Shown here piece after piece: positions 38,193-45,753 of a DNA stretch of 64,000 nt. The first letter of the stretch is position 1; every line of letters begins with the position of its first letter. The notes under the pieces are model-generated. The model worked only from the letters and a program-made list of their open reading frames with translations, had not been told where the DNA came from and searched no databases. The DNA comes from Diorhabda sublineata (Eukaryota; Arthropoda; Insecta; Coleoptera; Chrysomelidae): contig NC_079474.1 of NCBI RefSeq assembly GCF_026230105.1, positions 38,144,294 through 38,208,293 on the forward strand, in the 5' to 3' direction. The position numbers were made by a program, and so were the translations under genes.

Positions 38193-38944
38193 ATTAGGAA
38201 TAAATCCGGTAGTCAGAGTAGTAGATGACTTTAAGTCCAATGAAATAGTTTATTTACAGCGTTATCTTGATCAGAAGTTATATTTCGAGATGTCCTGAGA
38301 TAAGAGATCAAATGAGGGTCCAATAGAACTGAAGATAATAATGTGTCAGACCCTCACTTTATTAGTAAGATAATCTCTTCATATGAAACTAAGTTGTAAA
38401 TTTTGAAGTAATACCAATCCTAGAGGGTTGCCATAATCTCTTTGTAGAAGGCAATTTAAACTAACTTAATATTTAGATTTGTTAGGAAATTAGATACTTT
38501 CTGTGATAATGATATTTAGGTTCACTCTCTCCGAACAGCAGCAGTAAACAAGATTAAACCTGGTAATCAGGATGAATTAAGAAAAAGGATACTGATAACA
38601 GTAGGTAAAATTAGTGAAAAATTAGGAAGGTATATAGGATTTAATATCCTGTATTCAACTAAACAATGCAGATGGCTTAAATTCTCGAAAAAAGCTTTTG
38701 TACACCATTTTGTTTTGTAATATTTAACTAAAATCGAAATATTAGCAAAATGCGTTTCTTTATAAATACACTGTACGTAAATTATATAATCTTAGATGAT
38801 TTTTTCAAAAGTTTATTACACTCCAATAGCTTGCAAATTTGTAGCAATATCACGAAAAAAGTCGATAAAACATTTACGATTACAAGCAAATCCAATTAAA
38901 TAATCTTTCTGTTGATATACGTACCTAACCTCATCGTCCGCCAT
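5955..38944 (-). CDS. wupA: Troponin I gene (whole coding span, alternatively spliced)
   Basis: Troponin I is the inhibitory subunit of the troponin complex on muscle thin filaments. It holds actin-tropomyosin off until calcium binds troponin C. I recognise the insect protein exon by exon: MADDE start, a basic helix ending KKAKKGFMTPERKKKLR, the block LLLRKKAAEELKKEQERKAA, one of four alternative 34-residue segments, then LNSQVNDLRGK and FVKPTLKKVSKYENKF. The conserved core gives a short isoform of about 204 residues, matching the usual insect length. Three C-termini are encoded: a short one at 16.9 kb, the standard KKPDWSKKGDEKK...EAEA one at 14.5 kb, and a Pro/Ala-rich extension spread over exons at 12.6, 10.8, 8.7, 8.3 and 5.96 kb. 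That route totals about 416 residues and resembles the troponin-H form described for insect flight muscle (for example Lethocerus). All core exon phases agree and all core junctions are GT-AG. Confidence is highest for the core and lower for the exact extension end. Confidence 0.93.
6600..7100 (+). mobile_element. DDE transposase remnant in the last troponin I intron
   Basis: A plus-strand frame contains TEENLYAIRECRSHLGFSVN followed by VWIGVINDQL. This matches the pattern Trp-(Ser/Ala)-Asp-Glu-Asn-Pro-His ... Val-Asn-Val-Trp-Ala-Gly-Ile of a Tc1/mariner-like DDE transposase lineage common in insects. The frame breaks on both sides and shifts near 6890, so it is a dead copy. I cannot define its ends or terminal repeats. 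Confidence 0.5.
8122..8304 (-). CDS. wupA: Troponin I Pro/Ala-rich extension exon 3
   Basis: Entered through TTTATTTACAG. Reads 60 codons rich in Pro, Ala and Glu, beginning SPADGTPEPPTEATPAVEAP and ending SSPPIIE before a GTGATG donor. Its phase (2 bases in, 1 base out) is the same as the two preceding extension exons. If the donor is ignored the frame runs on about 30 more codons to a TGA near 8028, an alternative end. The plus-strand Gly/Ala/Ser-rich frame at 8130-8339 is its shadow. Confidence 0.8.
8492..8689 (-). CDS. wupA: Troponin I Pro/Ala-rich extension exon 2
   Basis: 198 bases with phase 2 bases in and 1 out, the same as neighbouring extension exons. It encodes an Ala-rich start (QTAAAEALAAAAS) and then degenerate repeats of the type PAAEGAPAAEGAP. 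The donor is good (GAAG then GTATTATT). The acceptor (GATAAAAAG) has a poor pyrimidine tract, so the exact left end is less certain. Confidence 0.8.
8958..9323 (-). mobile_element. Non-LTR retrotransposon endonuclease fragment
   Basis: A 121-codon minus frame contains YDIITLPETILAP, then PNYSLVENRRGSGDGVIMYV and KDSLKYKVVD. This is the endonuclease/exonuclease/phosphatase fold at the N-terminus of non-LTR retrotransposon ORF2, where LPETWL and GGGV-IYV motifs are typical. It starts and stops abruptly within the intron between two troponin I extension exons. A decayed 5'-truncated or internally deleted copy. Confidence 0.75.
10530..10778 (-). CDS. wupA: Troponin I Pro/Ala-rich extension exon 1
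   Basis: 249 bases, entered after AAAAATATAG and left at TCAG/GTCAGT. It reads 82 codons of Pro-Ala-Glu-Gly repeat, with units such as AEGQPAEGQPAEGAPSPEGA, ending in a charged stretch EPEKEKTPEPPPES. Such low-complexity extensions on insect troponin I (troponin H) are thought to act as flexible arms in flight muscle, where they have been linked to binding of other proteins. Cytosolic and fibrous; no membrane or catalytic feature. Other open frames at 10521-10818 on both strands are shadows of the repeat. Confidence 0.85.
11472..12263 (-). mobile_element. Internally deleted mariner (irritans-like) element
   Basis: Bounded by inverted ends TACGAGGGTTATTACTTATG and ...GCGGCCCTCGTA. The minus strand encodes decayed transposase ending with IELMSHLPYKPCLAPNDSLL and a stretch like RFCTPEKAIDPI, matching the third-aspartate region and C-terminus of irritans-subfamily mariner transposase. 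Frames are broken and the middle is missing. The same family occurs at 56.7 kb. The plus frame at 11732-12010 is a shadow. Confidence 0.85.
12581..12596 (-). CDS. wupA: Troponin I 16-bp microexon leading into the extension
   Basis: Reads GAAGGTGAAGAAGAAG between TTGTTTTAG and GTAAGG. It encodes Glu-Gly-Glu-Glu-Glu and one spare base. It is the only unit that converts the phase-0 exit of the 14.5-kb exon into the phase-1 junctions used by every extension exon, which supports its use. Far too short for ORF-based prediction. Confidence 0.7.
13745..14075 (-). mobile_element. Non-LTR retrotransposon reverse-transcriptase C-terminal fragment
   Basis: The minus strand reads MGAVVWGTTTSLKTTR, KVQRLACLCATG and, after a frame shift, MKSCPTAVLEVILNLP. 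These match the region after the polymerase domain in Jockey-like elements (GAVVWWPK..., LQRLACLxITGAMRTxPTAALEVxLxLPPL). Stops and frame shifts show it is dead. It lies in the intron before the microexon. Confidence 0.8.
14465..14524 (-). CDS. wupA: Troponin I standard C-terminal exon
   Basis: After TTTTCAG it reads KKPDWSKKGDEKKVQEAEA then TGA, the usual insect troponin I C-terminus that follows EEEDKE. Inside the exon, after codon 13 (base 14486), lies AAG/GTACAAG. This can act as a donor to the microexon at 12.6 kb, so the same exon serves either as an end or as a link to the extension. The alternative donor is inferred. Confidence 0.93.
   Translation of the reverse strand, partial: KKPDWSKKGDEKKVQEAEA
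15130..16450. other. Intron stretch with short open frames, not recognised
   Basis: Contains a Cys-containing open stretch near 15755-15880 and overlapping frames at 15902-16096 (plus) and 16197-16442 (minus). None has a motif I can place and none sits in a splice frame consistent with troponin I. Possibly transposon debris. Confidence 0.3.
16785..16790 (-). terminator. wupA: Poly(A) signal for the short alternative troponin I end
   Basis: AATAAA on the minus strand about 80 bases after the TGA of the 16.9-kb terminal exon. It fits use of that exon as a true 3' end. Confidence 0.5.
16867..16908 (-). CDS. wupA: Troponin I alternative short C-terminal exon
   Basis: After ATTTTTCGCAG it reads PKKSEKAEWQTKK then TGA, in phase 0 with the preceding exon (EEEDKE). 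It replaces the KKPDWSKK... end by a 13-residue tail that keeps one Trp in a basic context. The phase and acceptor support it as an alternative last exon of troponin I. Confidence 0.8.
   Translation of the reverse strand, partial: PKKSEKAEWQTKK
17773..17914 (-). CDS. wupA: Troponin I constant exon (actin-binding C-terminal half)
   Basis: 142 bases in phase with its neighbours. Encodes VKPTLKKVSKYENKFAKLQK, then AAEFNFRNQLKVVKKKEFTL and EEEDKE, nearly invariant in insects. This follows the inhibitory region and contributes a second actin-tropomyosin contact. Donor GAA/GTAAGT is canonical. Confidence 0.95.
18700..19470 (-). mobile_element. Non-LTR retrotransposon reverse-transcriptase fragment
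   Basis: The minus strand reads QAFDTIDRNKMY, then IIAYVDYLAPIIRTKEEMER and KRLEKAAKTYGLRI. These match the reverse transcriptase palm: the QAFDSI-R-K motif and the catalytic YADD box, here changed to YVDY. A block between the two motifs is missing. An in-frame stop precedes QAFD. Clearly inactive. Confidence 0.75.
20037..20080 (-). CDS. wupA: Troponin I constant exon (linker before the inhibitory C-terminal half)
   Basis: 44 bases reading ISELNSQVNDLRGK plus two bases completed by the next exon to Phe. This matches the insect INDLNSQVNDLRGKF segment. It is the common acceptor for all four alternative 101-bp exons. Acceptor TTTTTGACAG and donor TT/GTAAGT are strong. Confidence 0.95.
20720..21140 (-). 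mobile_element. Non-LTR retrotransposon C-terminal fragment
   Basis: The minus strand reads ITGYCTFGTKLQKW, SDTYCKKCNKE, a stop, then DVIEYLLFRCPTLPEKR. This matches the C-terminal Cys-rich region after the RNase H domain of Jockey-like elements (TGHCxLGxHL...C-x2-C...EExxxHLLxxCPAL). One stop falls inside the motif. Confidence 0.75.
21150..22640. other. Intron DNA, no gene recognised
   Basis: Large troponin I intron between the 28.9-kb and 20.1-kb exons. Open frames of 62-85 codons on both strands show no motif and no usable splice context. Confidence 0.4.
22650..23230 (+). mobile_element. Decayed DDE transposase remnant
   Basis: The plus strand carries ELQKHDPDGKLQFCEQILD then, after stops, EPTFLRKNSLCTIFGIIEK. 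The order and spacing resemble the CEW-L-D and ENPHFLREVHTQ...VWAGII segments of the same DDE lineage as the fragment at 6.6-7.1 kb. Heavily mutated; a similarity search is needed to confirm. Confidence 0.4.
23852..23875. repeat. (AT)n microsatellite
   Basis: About 12 uninterrupted AT units in the troponin I intron. Confidence 0.95.
25821..26488. mobile_element. Non-autonomous DNA transposon with short terminal inverted repeats
   Basis: The left end reads TATACAAGGTGTGATCAAAAA. The right end is its near reverse complement (TTTTTTCGATCACACCTGGTATA), and both abut TA dinucleotides. That is the arrangement of Tc1/mariner elements with a TA target duplication. The roughly 665-base interior has short broken frames only. 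Probably a deleted copy or MITE. Confidence 0.6.
27310..28290 (+). mobile_element. Degenerate mariner transposase copy
   Basis: Successive plus-strand pieces match mariner transposase in order. They are a helix-turn-helix part near 27400-27535 (FSMRDVKAWKM), MIADELKIHHKTI, RLDKIVQKLTQKNFQN, a piece like YDPSMKRQ, MLIYFSDNHEIDLT, and VPHHDNAFWYCTLSVCSF containing the HHDN catalytic box. At least four frame shifts or stops separate them. The long minus frame at 27573-28106 is its antisense shadow, not a gene. Confidence 0.75.
28788..28888 (-). CDS. wupA: Troponin I alternative exon, fourth (flight-muscle-like)
   Basis: 101 bases, phase 1 in and 0 out. Encodes MLKKICKDYYDRMYICEEQK followed by WDLEREVRKRDWE. 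The YYxRMYICEGQKWDLEREVRK pattern is the exon 6 version used in Drosophila indirect flight and related muscles. It sits last of four interchangeable exons that encode the troponin C/T-binding helix region. Acceptor GATTTCTAG, donor GAG/GTATCT. Confidence 0.93.
29608..30125 (+). mobile_element. Truncated mariner element with inverted ends
   Basis: Left end GTTAGAAAAGTAATGAGACT; right end is the reverse complement of GAGAGAAGTGATGAGACTG, matching at about 18 of 20 bases. Between them is a plus-strand phrase (MEHTNLKL then Cys-Phe) resembling the mariner N-terminus MExRxNLKFCFKLGK. Most of the transposase is missing. Confidence 0.55.
30528..30628 (-). CDS. wupA: Troponin I alternative exon, third
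   Basis: 101 bases. Encodes ELQTICKSYHEKIAKLEGDK then YDLEVIERIKAQE. The KxYHxKIxKLEGxKFDLE pattern matches the larval or non-flight type versions of exon 6. Acceptor TCTTCTAG, donor GAG/GTACAA. The exon sits inside a longer minus open frame that merely reads through the splice sites. Confidence 0.93.
31050..32640. other. wupA: Intron between alternative exons 2 and 3
   Basis: AT-rich; no gene, transposon motif or repeat recognised. Confidence 0.5.
32656..32756 (-). CDS. wupA: Troponin I alternative exon, second
   Basis: 101 bases. Encodes SLKQTCEGYHRRIVELENKK then FDLEKEVEFRDFQ. Same length, phases and helical pattern as the other three alternatives. Acceptor TTCATTCTAG, donor CAG/GTAGAA. 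Confidence 0.9.
33431..33531 (-). CDS. wupA: Troponin I alternative exon, first
   Basis: 101 bases. Encodes QIRSFCKTYHDRICKLEDQK then FDLEYLVKKKDME. Shares the YHxRIxKLExxKFDLE backbone. First of the cluster in transcription order. Acceptor TTTTTTCATAG, donor GAG/GTTAGG. Confidence 0.92.
34452..34575 (-). CDS. wupA: Troponin I constant exon (troponin C/T-interacting helix)
   Basis: 124 bases reading LLLRKKAAEELKKEQERKAA then ERRRIIEERCGKPKLIDEAN and Glu, leaving one base for the alternative exons. One of the most conserved segments of insect troponin I. Acceptor TTGTTCTCAG, donor GAAG/GTATTG. Confidence 0.96.
34751..34879 (-). CDS. wupA: Troponin I constant exon (N-terminal basic helix)
   Basis: 129 bases, 43 codons, phase 0 at both ends. 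Reads EKKRKQAEIERKRAEVRARM then EEASKAKKAKKGFMTPERKK and KLR. Directly follows MADDE in frame. The acceptor ATGAAAAATAG has a weak pyrimidine tract; donor AGG/GTGAGT is strong. Confidence 0.95.
35180..35590 (+). mobile_element. Non-LTR retrotransposon RNase H fragment
   Basis: The plus strand reads AVEVFWVPGYKGLRGNEIAD then ELAKLGTS. This is the RNase H signature (WVPGHxGxxGNExAD-LA) found in ORF2 of Jockey/I-type elements. Frames are interrupted on both sides. Inserted in the troponin I intron, antisense to the gene. Confidence 0.85.
35776..35853 (-). CDS. wupA: Possible optional troponin I exon
   Basis: After a strong acceptor (CTACCTTTTCAG) the minus strand reads KKKLEEARKLIDQKTKNRK and a few more residues before a possible GTAGAA donor that would keep phase 0 at both ends (26 codons). 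Position between MADDE and the basic helix corresponds to the optional exon 3 of Drosophila wupA, which also begins KK. Composition is different (charged helix, not Pro/Ala). Could be a pseudo-exon. Confidence 0.3.
37207..37245 (-). other. wupA: Possible 39-bp cryptic or poison exon of troponin I
   Basis: Flanked by TTTTTTTACAG and AAAAG/GTAACT, both good splice signals. Length is a multiple of three and phase 0 would fit after MADDE, but codon 12 is TAA. Inclusion would truncate the protein after about 16 residues. Either a non-exon, a degraded optional exon or a regulatory stop-containing exon. Confidence 0.25.
38142..38189. repeat. (TA)n microsatellite
   Basis: About 24 uninterrupted TA units in the first coding intron of troponin I. 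The 90-codon plus frame ending in alternating Tyr-Ile is an artefact of it. Confidence 0.97.
38930..38944 (-). CDS. wupA: Troponin I start exon (MADDE)
   Basis: ATGGCGGACGATGAG then donor GTTAGG. The Met-Ala-Asp-Asp-Glu start is diagnostic for insect troponin I. The context CCAACATGG is favourable for initiation. The exon begins at 38,965 after TTTTCAG, so 21 bases of leader precede the ATG and a non-coding exon must lie upstream. Confidence 0.95.
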
Positions 38945-38965
38945 GTTGGAAGCTTTTTAGTTGGT

Positions 38966-41824
38966 CTGAAAACAGAAATATATATAAATTAAATAAAATG
39001 AAAAAATCTTATTTGAAGTAAAGTCAATCATCCGATATGCTGCGACGAATCTATTTCGGGACCGTGTTACATGCACCTTTCAGTTAAAAATAGATTATCT
39101 TGGCCCAAATCCAAAATAGCTCCACTCTGTATTCTCGCCACCGAATTTGGATACATGCTGATTACTATCGAGTTACGTATAAATCATTATTTACTTACGT
39201 ATTTATGATTTATTTGGAATTGGAGTTATATTGTTAATATTTGTAATTTATACGGATGTTGAAACAATTTGGAACATTTCTACTGGAAAATTATAAAAAA
39301 AAGTGTTTACACAATTGAATCATATAGAGCTTTCGTAGCAACATCAGCATGTTTATGTACAATGCATCAAAATTATTGTTTAATATTATTATTCAACTGT
39401 CATATTTTTATTGCGATCACATTTTCTTGATAACAATAATGTTTAAGAATGTCTACCGAGATAATTCCTTCCTGGAGTGATTTGTAAGCTGAAAACTCCT
39501 AATTTTGTCAGAGACGTTTCTCCCTAGATCTATAACTATGGTTAACAAGCGTTTATTATTAGAATATATTCGAGAACAATTTCAAGTAAATTTTCTTGTT
39601 CGATCTATTACTGCCGAATGTTATGGAAGTGGTTGTTATACGTATTTCCTTTAATTCACTCCGAAGCATTTATTTCATTTGAAAACTTTGTAGAAAATCT
39701 GGAATACATACAAAGCCGTTCTGTCACTCTGTCACATTGATTTTTGTAGGATAGAATTAATCAGTTTTTTAGATTCATTCTTATCATTTGAGGTTACGTT
39801 AATCATTTAGACATAGGAGAATTTCAGGCAATGTTATATTAATAGCAGAAGCTACTTTTGTTTGAAATAAGTAGCTGCTTATTGTATGGATTGAGTGCCA
39901 AAAAGCTTCTGATAATTTTTTATTACTAGCCATGCAGCCGTTTCCATTTATTCACACCCATCGTAGCTCGATTAACATAAAATTTATGAGCACCTATTGC
40001 AAATATGAAAATGATGATCTCATTAAAATCAATCTATGGGATACGTAGCAGTAGTAGAGTGAACATTTTAGAAAATTGATTACTCATCTTTCTTTTGAAT
40101 GAGTATGTAAAATTTATAGTGGGAGATAAAATTGGTTGAGTTACATGTTGTACTTTGAAAACTATTATAGTAATTTCACATGATGCAATCAACTAATATC
40201 GATAACAAATGAAGTGGAAAGTGACAAAGTCTCGAATTCCTACTTTATTTTGTTAAGTTGGATTATATTGTTACAAAAAAATATTGTTTACTTTTCCTGT
40301 ATAATCATTGCAGTTTATATATTTAATTATACACTATACACATTCTCTAGCCACCAAGGTCTCAAGTATTTTTAAACTCTATCAATAATGGATAAATTTT
40401 ATAGTAAACCATCATATTTCAAGAACAAATGAATTCTTTTGTGTTTTTACGGAAATTATTTCCATATTTATTACCAAAAATATGTTTGCCACTCTTCAGC
40501 AAAAACTAGGAATATCCATTAGGTACAAATGTCAACCAATGTGGATTTTCTATGCAAAAATCGATTTGAATTCATTCTTTAAATTCATGAATTCTTCAAA
40601 AGTTAATAGATGCATTATTTTCTCCTATTTAAGGAATTGATAATCAATTTCTTGAAAAGAATAGAAATCAGTTTTTAATCTTCAAATATAATTCTTATGG
40701 AGTTCAAAAATTTGGAAGCTATTGAAAACACTTTTCGATTCTTTTCTTAAAAGCATCCAAGGAAACATGGAATAGTGAATAGTCGTGCAAGACTGTTGTG
40801 ACGTTAGTTCTTATAGATGTTTTATCCCTAGCAAAAACTTGAAAATTCATTTTATTCGATAAATAAATAACTAATTAAAAGGCAGTTATTAGTGGATGTC
40901 CTGAATATCATTGAGATTTTCATCGAATTGTCAAAAAAATCCTCTAATCACATTATCTCGGAGTATAAGAGAATACGGAACTCCAGAGCATTATATATGG
41001 ATGAGAATTAAATAGAAAATGGAAATTTATGGCAGCTGGAGCCATCCTGTATCCGGAACTTTCTGTAAGGAGTGTATTAATGAATGAGCTGAATATCATC
41101 GATGTTTTCATCGAATATTTAATAAAGAATCCATGTTTGAATTTAGACATATAATAAATAGAATTCGCAAAGAAAAGTTTAGATAACAACTGATAGTTTA
41201 TGGCTAGTATAAAAATAACCCTTCCAAAAAAATCCACTAGCTGATCTATTTCGAGCTCCAAGTTTACTCAATAAACGTGCCTACACCTATAGTTGCCAAG
41301 CACCATTTTAGTTTTATATATAAATTATATATGAATATTTCGATTTTTTTCATTCTAATCAAGTTCTAAATGCACATAGCTTTATTTTATTCATCATGAT
41401 CTGTAATAAATCAAAGAAGTATTAAGATAGATTGTAGATAATTGACAATTGTTGTTCTGTGAGTTTGCGCAACGGATTTGAATTCCCAAATTTATCATAT
41501 GGGACCAACAGAAATATGTAAAATAATCGTGGGTATTATGTTCAATTGGTTCAAAATAGTAGTGAGTTATCTCGTATAAAGAATATAAAAAAAATTAGGA
41601 TCAAAGTCTCAAAAATCGTTACCATACCAAGTAAACCTGATATAATAAGTTTTTAATTAGTTATTTGGTTGCATGTATAGTATTTCATTAAGATTATTTT
41701 CATCTTACAGATTTCAATTACACTATAGGTAGACGTTGAGCACAAAAGTTTAACACTGCAAAATCCACTATAAGAATCACTACACCATAATCCACAAGAA
41801 AATAAAATAAAATAAGAACAATAC
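38966..41824 (-). other. wupA: Troponin I leader intron
   Basis: About 2.9 kb between the inferred non-coding exon and the ATG exon. In Drosophila the equivalent intron carries a muscle enhancer. I see no gene here; the 102-codon frame at 40953-41261 minus has no motif. Enhancer function here is inference from the fly gene. Confidence 0.5.
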
Positions 41825-41885
41825 CTGGTTTCAACGATGGAATAAATGAGCAGTCAACAAGGACTCTCTGCTGACTGTTGCTAAT
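41825..41885 (-). other. wupA: Inferred non-coding first exon of troponin I
   Basis: The minus strand reads ...TTGAAACCAG/GTATTGTTC, a good donor, preceded by a less AT-rich 100-base stretch with a CAACAGTCAGCAG segment that could hold the initiator. The upstream end is approximate. The role is inferred from the leader acceptor at 38,966 and from fly gene structure. Confidence 0.5.
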
Positions 41886-42261
41886 TTGTCTGTGTGAGAT
41901 TGAGACCCTCCTACCCCGCGTTCCCCTTCCAGCTAGACAGAAAATTGGATCTTACTTGTTTCCCAATCTATTTTTGACATAGCCTGCAGCCAAAATTAGA
42001 ATTTTCAGAAACTCGATATCCAGTCAGAAACGATCGAACTTTGTAGGCAGACGTGTTGAAAAGGAGAAATTGAGAATTTACTGTTTTTTACTAGCTAGTC
42101 AAAAATTAAATAAAAATAATGTTTGCAGAGTGTATGTAGCTATTTCAGGAGAATCCTACTTTTGCATACAATCCTTATACTATTTTTTGTTCTAAAAGGA
42201 TAATATTTTAGTCGCGTAGATGTTCAAATTTTTGCAAAACAATTGTTTTTATTAATTTTTA

Positions 42262-42305
<44 letters not shown>

Positions 42306-43795
42306 TCTTTTATTATCAAAAAAAACTAACTTTAAAACAGAAGAGACCTAAAATCAAGAATATTTAGATGCTTTAATATATCAAGCAATTTATACTCGTA
42401 TATAAACAAACATAATTTCAATTGGTAAATGATTGTGCATTTTTTTGCATTGGAAAATATTGAGCCCTTAACTAATTCTAAGTAGGTAGGTAAAGGTCGT
42501 GCTTCACGTTCCTAAGTGGATAGCCATGCGACGTCCTTTCTGAAATCGAAGAAGCTTGCTTATGAATTAGGCAAACGGATTCAAAGATGAAAAAGGAAGG
42601 AAGAGTCAGAATTTTTAATGTTTTAAAGAAGTGCCGGCCGTGAGTCCTACTGTTTAGTCCGAGTGAATATCTGATAGCTCTTTTTTGTAGTTTGAAGATT
42701 CGCTCAAATTGAGTTGCAATACACGTTATTCTATTAATACTGGTTTATGTTGAAGGACTTTTTGTCTGTTGGTCTGCTGGTTCATTACCTACCATTCGAA
42801 TGTGGTAAGGGAAGCAAATAATAGTAACTGTTATTTTTTTGGATGTGAAAAAATCATATAAACATTTGATAATAGGGTGATCGGTAAATATATTTTAAAT
42901 AGGAATGATGAAATTAATGGATTTCAGTATGTTCAATAGTTTACTTGTGTCAACGTGGGTTAGAAGATTAGAGATAATTTATTGTAATGGTTTTATTGAA
43001 ATCCGTATATAAAATGAAATCATAGCTGCTACCAATTATTATTTATTAAAAAAAATTTCTATTTATTTATTTGGGTGTTGAGTGTTTGTGTATCTCGTCA
43101 TAATTTAATTTTTTTATTTTCCCAAAATTCTTCGACAACCTTGTTAAATTATTTCCAAACAGCTTTTTCATGGACAGATAAGTGAATTCCAATGTGAGAA
43201 TTTTAACATATTTCAAGGATCTGTGGGGCAATAAATATTTCCTCTGCTATTTTTCCTTTGGAAATATTGTTTATAAATACCGGAATGCAACACTAAGTTT
43301 GCTTAGCGCTTGCTTTTAATCAATGACTGCTGATCTTCTTTTTAATTAGTTATTCTCCGAAATTATATACAAGATTCTTCGATAAGCCCATTTTGATTTC
43401 ACTACACATTTTTCATTGAGGTACTTCATGTTTTATTAATTTCATCCACGTATATATTGATCCATAACTCTTTTTACGATTAACGACCTGTCACATTGAC
43501 AGCTTTTAGACTGTAAGATTAAACGAATAAGCGTTATTTTGTTTTATTTTTTAAAATCCAAGAAAACCTCAATAATCTTGATGGATTCATCATCAACAGC
43601 ATCTTATGAGAACTATTAATAAATATACTTTAATACGCAATATAATTATTTTTTTAACGACATAACTGCTCAGGAGCGCAGTGTACTTTTTTATCGAAGC
43701 AATTAAAAATAAAGATAGAACGATGTCAATTAATTCTTTTTCTATTTCGTATTGTGTAACAATGAAATATTTCTTTAAATATAACTTTGATAAAG
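41886..43795. promoter_or_regulatory. Shared upstream region between troponin I and the ABCC gene
   Basis: The two genes diverge from this 1.9-kb interval. A CTATTTTTGA sequence near 41,969 resembles the binding site of the muscle factor MEF2, though one base is off the consensus. A (AT)n tract lies at 42,263-42,302. No coding exon recognised. The regulatory role is inferred from position only. Confidence 0.4.
42263..42302. repeat. (AT)n microsatellite
   Basis: About 20 AT units between the two divergent genes. Confidence 0.96.
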
Positions 43796-43866
43796 ATGGA
43801 GCCCGCTCGCTTACCAAATATTTCACCGGAAATAAGTGCTAATGTATTTTCAAAATTATTCTTTTG
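43796..43866 (+). CDS. ABCC exon 1 (start)
   Basis: ATGGAGCCCGCTCGC... encodes MEPARLPNISPEISANVF then SKLFF and two bases completing Trp. The donor is TG/GTGAGT. The join to exon 2 restores SKLFFWWVLPF, matching the ABCC4 N-terminal LFFWWLNPLF. Upstream frames are closed, so this ATG is the likely start. The minus frame at 43,593-43,826 is unrelated. Confidence 0.85.
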
Positions 43867-45701
43867 GTGAGTTCATCATCATATTTTATACGAAAATTGA
43901 GGAATTGTATTTTTAGTTAAATTTTGGTTCGAAATATTGTAAATTACAAAAACAAGAGTAGGCCGTTTGTTTGATACAAGAATAGAACGTAATTTTTAGT
44001 TTCTAATTTTAGTCGATGGTAGTTCACACAGATACGAAATTTGCGATCAAAGTATTTTAAAATGGTTACTGTAATTTTTGTAGCACATAAACGATCTGCT
44101 AGTTAAGAACTACTGCAGCTCTCAAAAACAATCTAAAATGAACCAATTTTTTTCGTAAACTACAAATTGGTTTCACAGTATTTTTTGCTTAAATATAAAT
44201 TCACAAAAAATAAGAGCAGTTGCTAAGAGCCGTTTTGCTTGGAGTTTTTGAGCTATTTAAGTTCAGTTCAGCAGCTGTGATATCTTGATGGAATTATTGT
44301 TTTTCATTGTCATATCCTACATAGTCATATAGAGAAGTGGCGTCTAGAATTATAAAAAAAAACCTCACAGCAAAGTATATTTTCTATAATGCACATATAT
44401 TAAACTGTGTAAGCAATTGTAACATAGTACGGCTGCGGCAGATACTACTAATATAAGTGATAGCCGTCTAAATGACCCATAAGAGCGATACGTTATTTTT
44501 ATAAATGTACTTAATAAAATCACCCTTATTACTCCAAAGACTACTATTAAATGGCCCATTTTCTCAAAACCGGAGAGAAAACTTCCATACTTCCCTTCTG
44601 TCACCAGCAACAGCCTATCAAGAACTTCTTGAAAATTGCCTAACATCTCTTAACGATTTCCCTATTGCCATTAGGTGAATCCGAGTCCCACCACTTCTCA
44701 TCGTTTTCCATCTAATCTGGTGATCTCGTTTTTAGTCAAAACATCCTAACATCTCTTTTAACTGTCTAGCCGTTTTGTTGTGTTGTTATTTATTCTCCTT
44801 TGAATTTCATAAATTTATTTTTAACACACCTCAGCTAGCACGTTTCACACTAAATTACCCCAGCCCTAGCTCAACAAGAGATACTTGTTCCTAGATCAGG
44901 AATCTTTCGAAAACAGACCATATCACAAATTAATTTTCCCCCATCCAATCAATAAATTGTCTGTACCTATAAGCAGGGGTACCTATAATGCACACAATTT
45001 TTATACCAAAGCTTTTATAAGATTATCCAGAAATCAACTAAACTATATATTGTAATAAGTAATTGGAAAGTACTGCTGAAGTCAAAATACAAGGTTTGAT
45101 GAATCGAGAGACCTCATTGTTTGTTAAAATATACGACGAAGCCATATTTAGAAATCTCTAGATGAATTGAAGGGTGGAATTTTTGTTGGGGAAGATCGAA
45201 TCAACAACTTGCCCTATCCTGATGACACCACCATATTTGGTGCAAAGGAGGAGAAAATGGCGGTCCTCATTAATAGAAAGAGCGGGAGAGTGGATAGTTT
45301 GGTTTTACAATAAACAGAGCAAAAAGTAATCAAATGAATCTGGTCCGAATAGTAGTCTTCTCAATATTTACAAACGGCTCAGAATTGCCGACACTTAGAG
45401 TTAAGAAGCACAAATATATTCAATCATTTGAAATATTGTGCTACAGGAGATTGTTTAGAATTCCTTGGACGGCGAAGAGAACTAATCAATCGATAGTAAA
45501 AGATTTGAGTGTAACTACCAGACTATCATCATTATGCATGATGGAAGGGCTGCAATATTTTGGACACGTAGCTAGAATAGAGGACAAGATGACATTATAG
45601 GAAGGCTTATAGTGATATGAGAAGTATATGGGAAAAAAGAAGTAGATACCTATCGCCTAGGAGAGACATTCCAAATACGTTATGACACTTATGATTGAGG
45701 A

Positions 45702-45753
<52 letters not shown>

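Noticed and set aside
44365..44646. 93-codon hydrophobic minus frame
   Set aside because: Has membrane-like stretches but no family motif and no splice support. Lies in ABCC intron 1; could be chance AT-rich coding.
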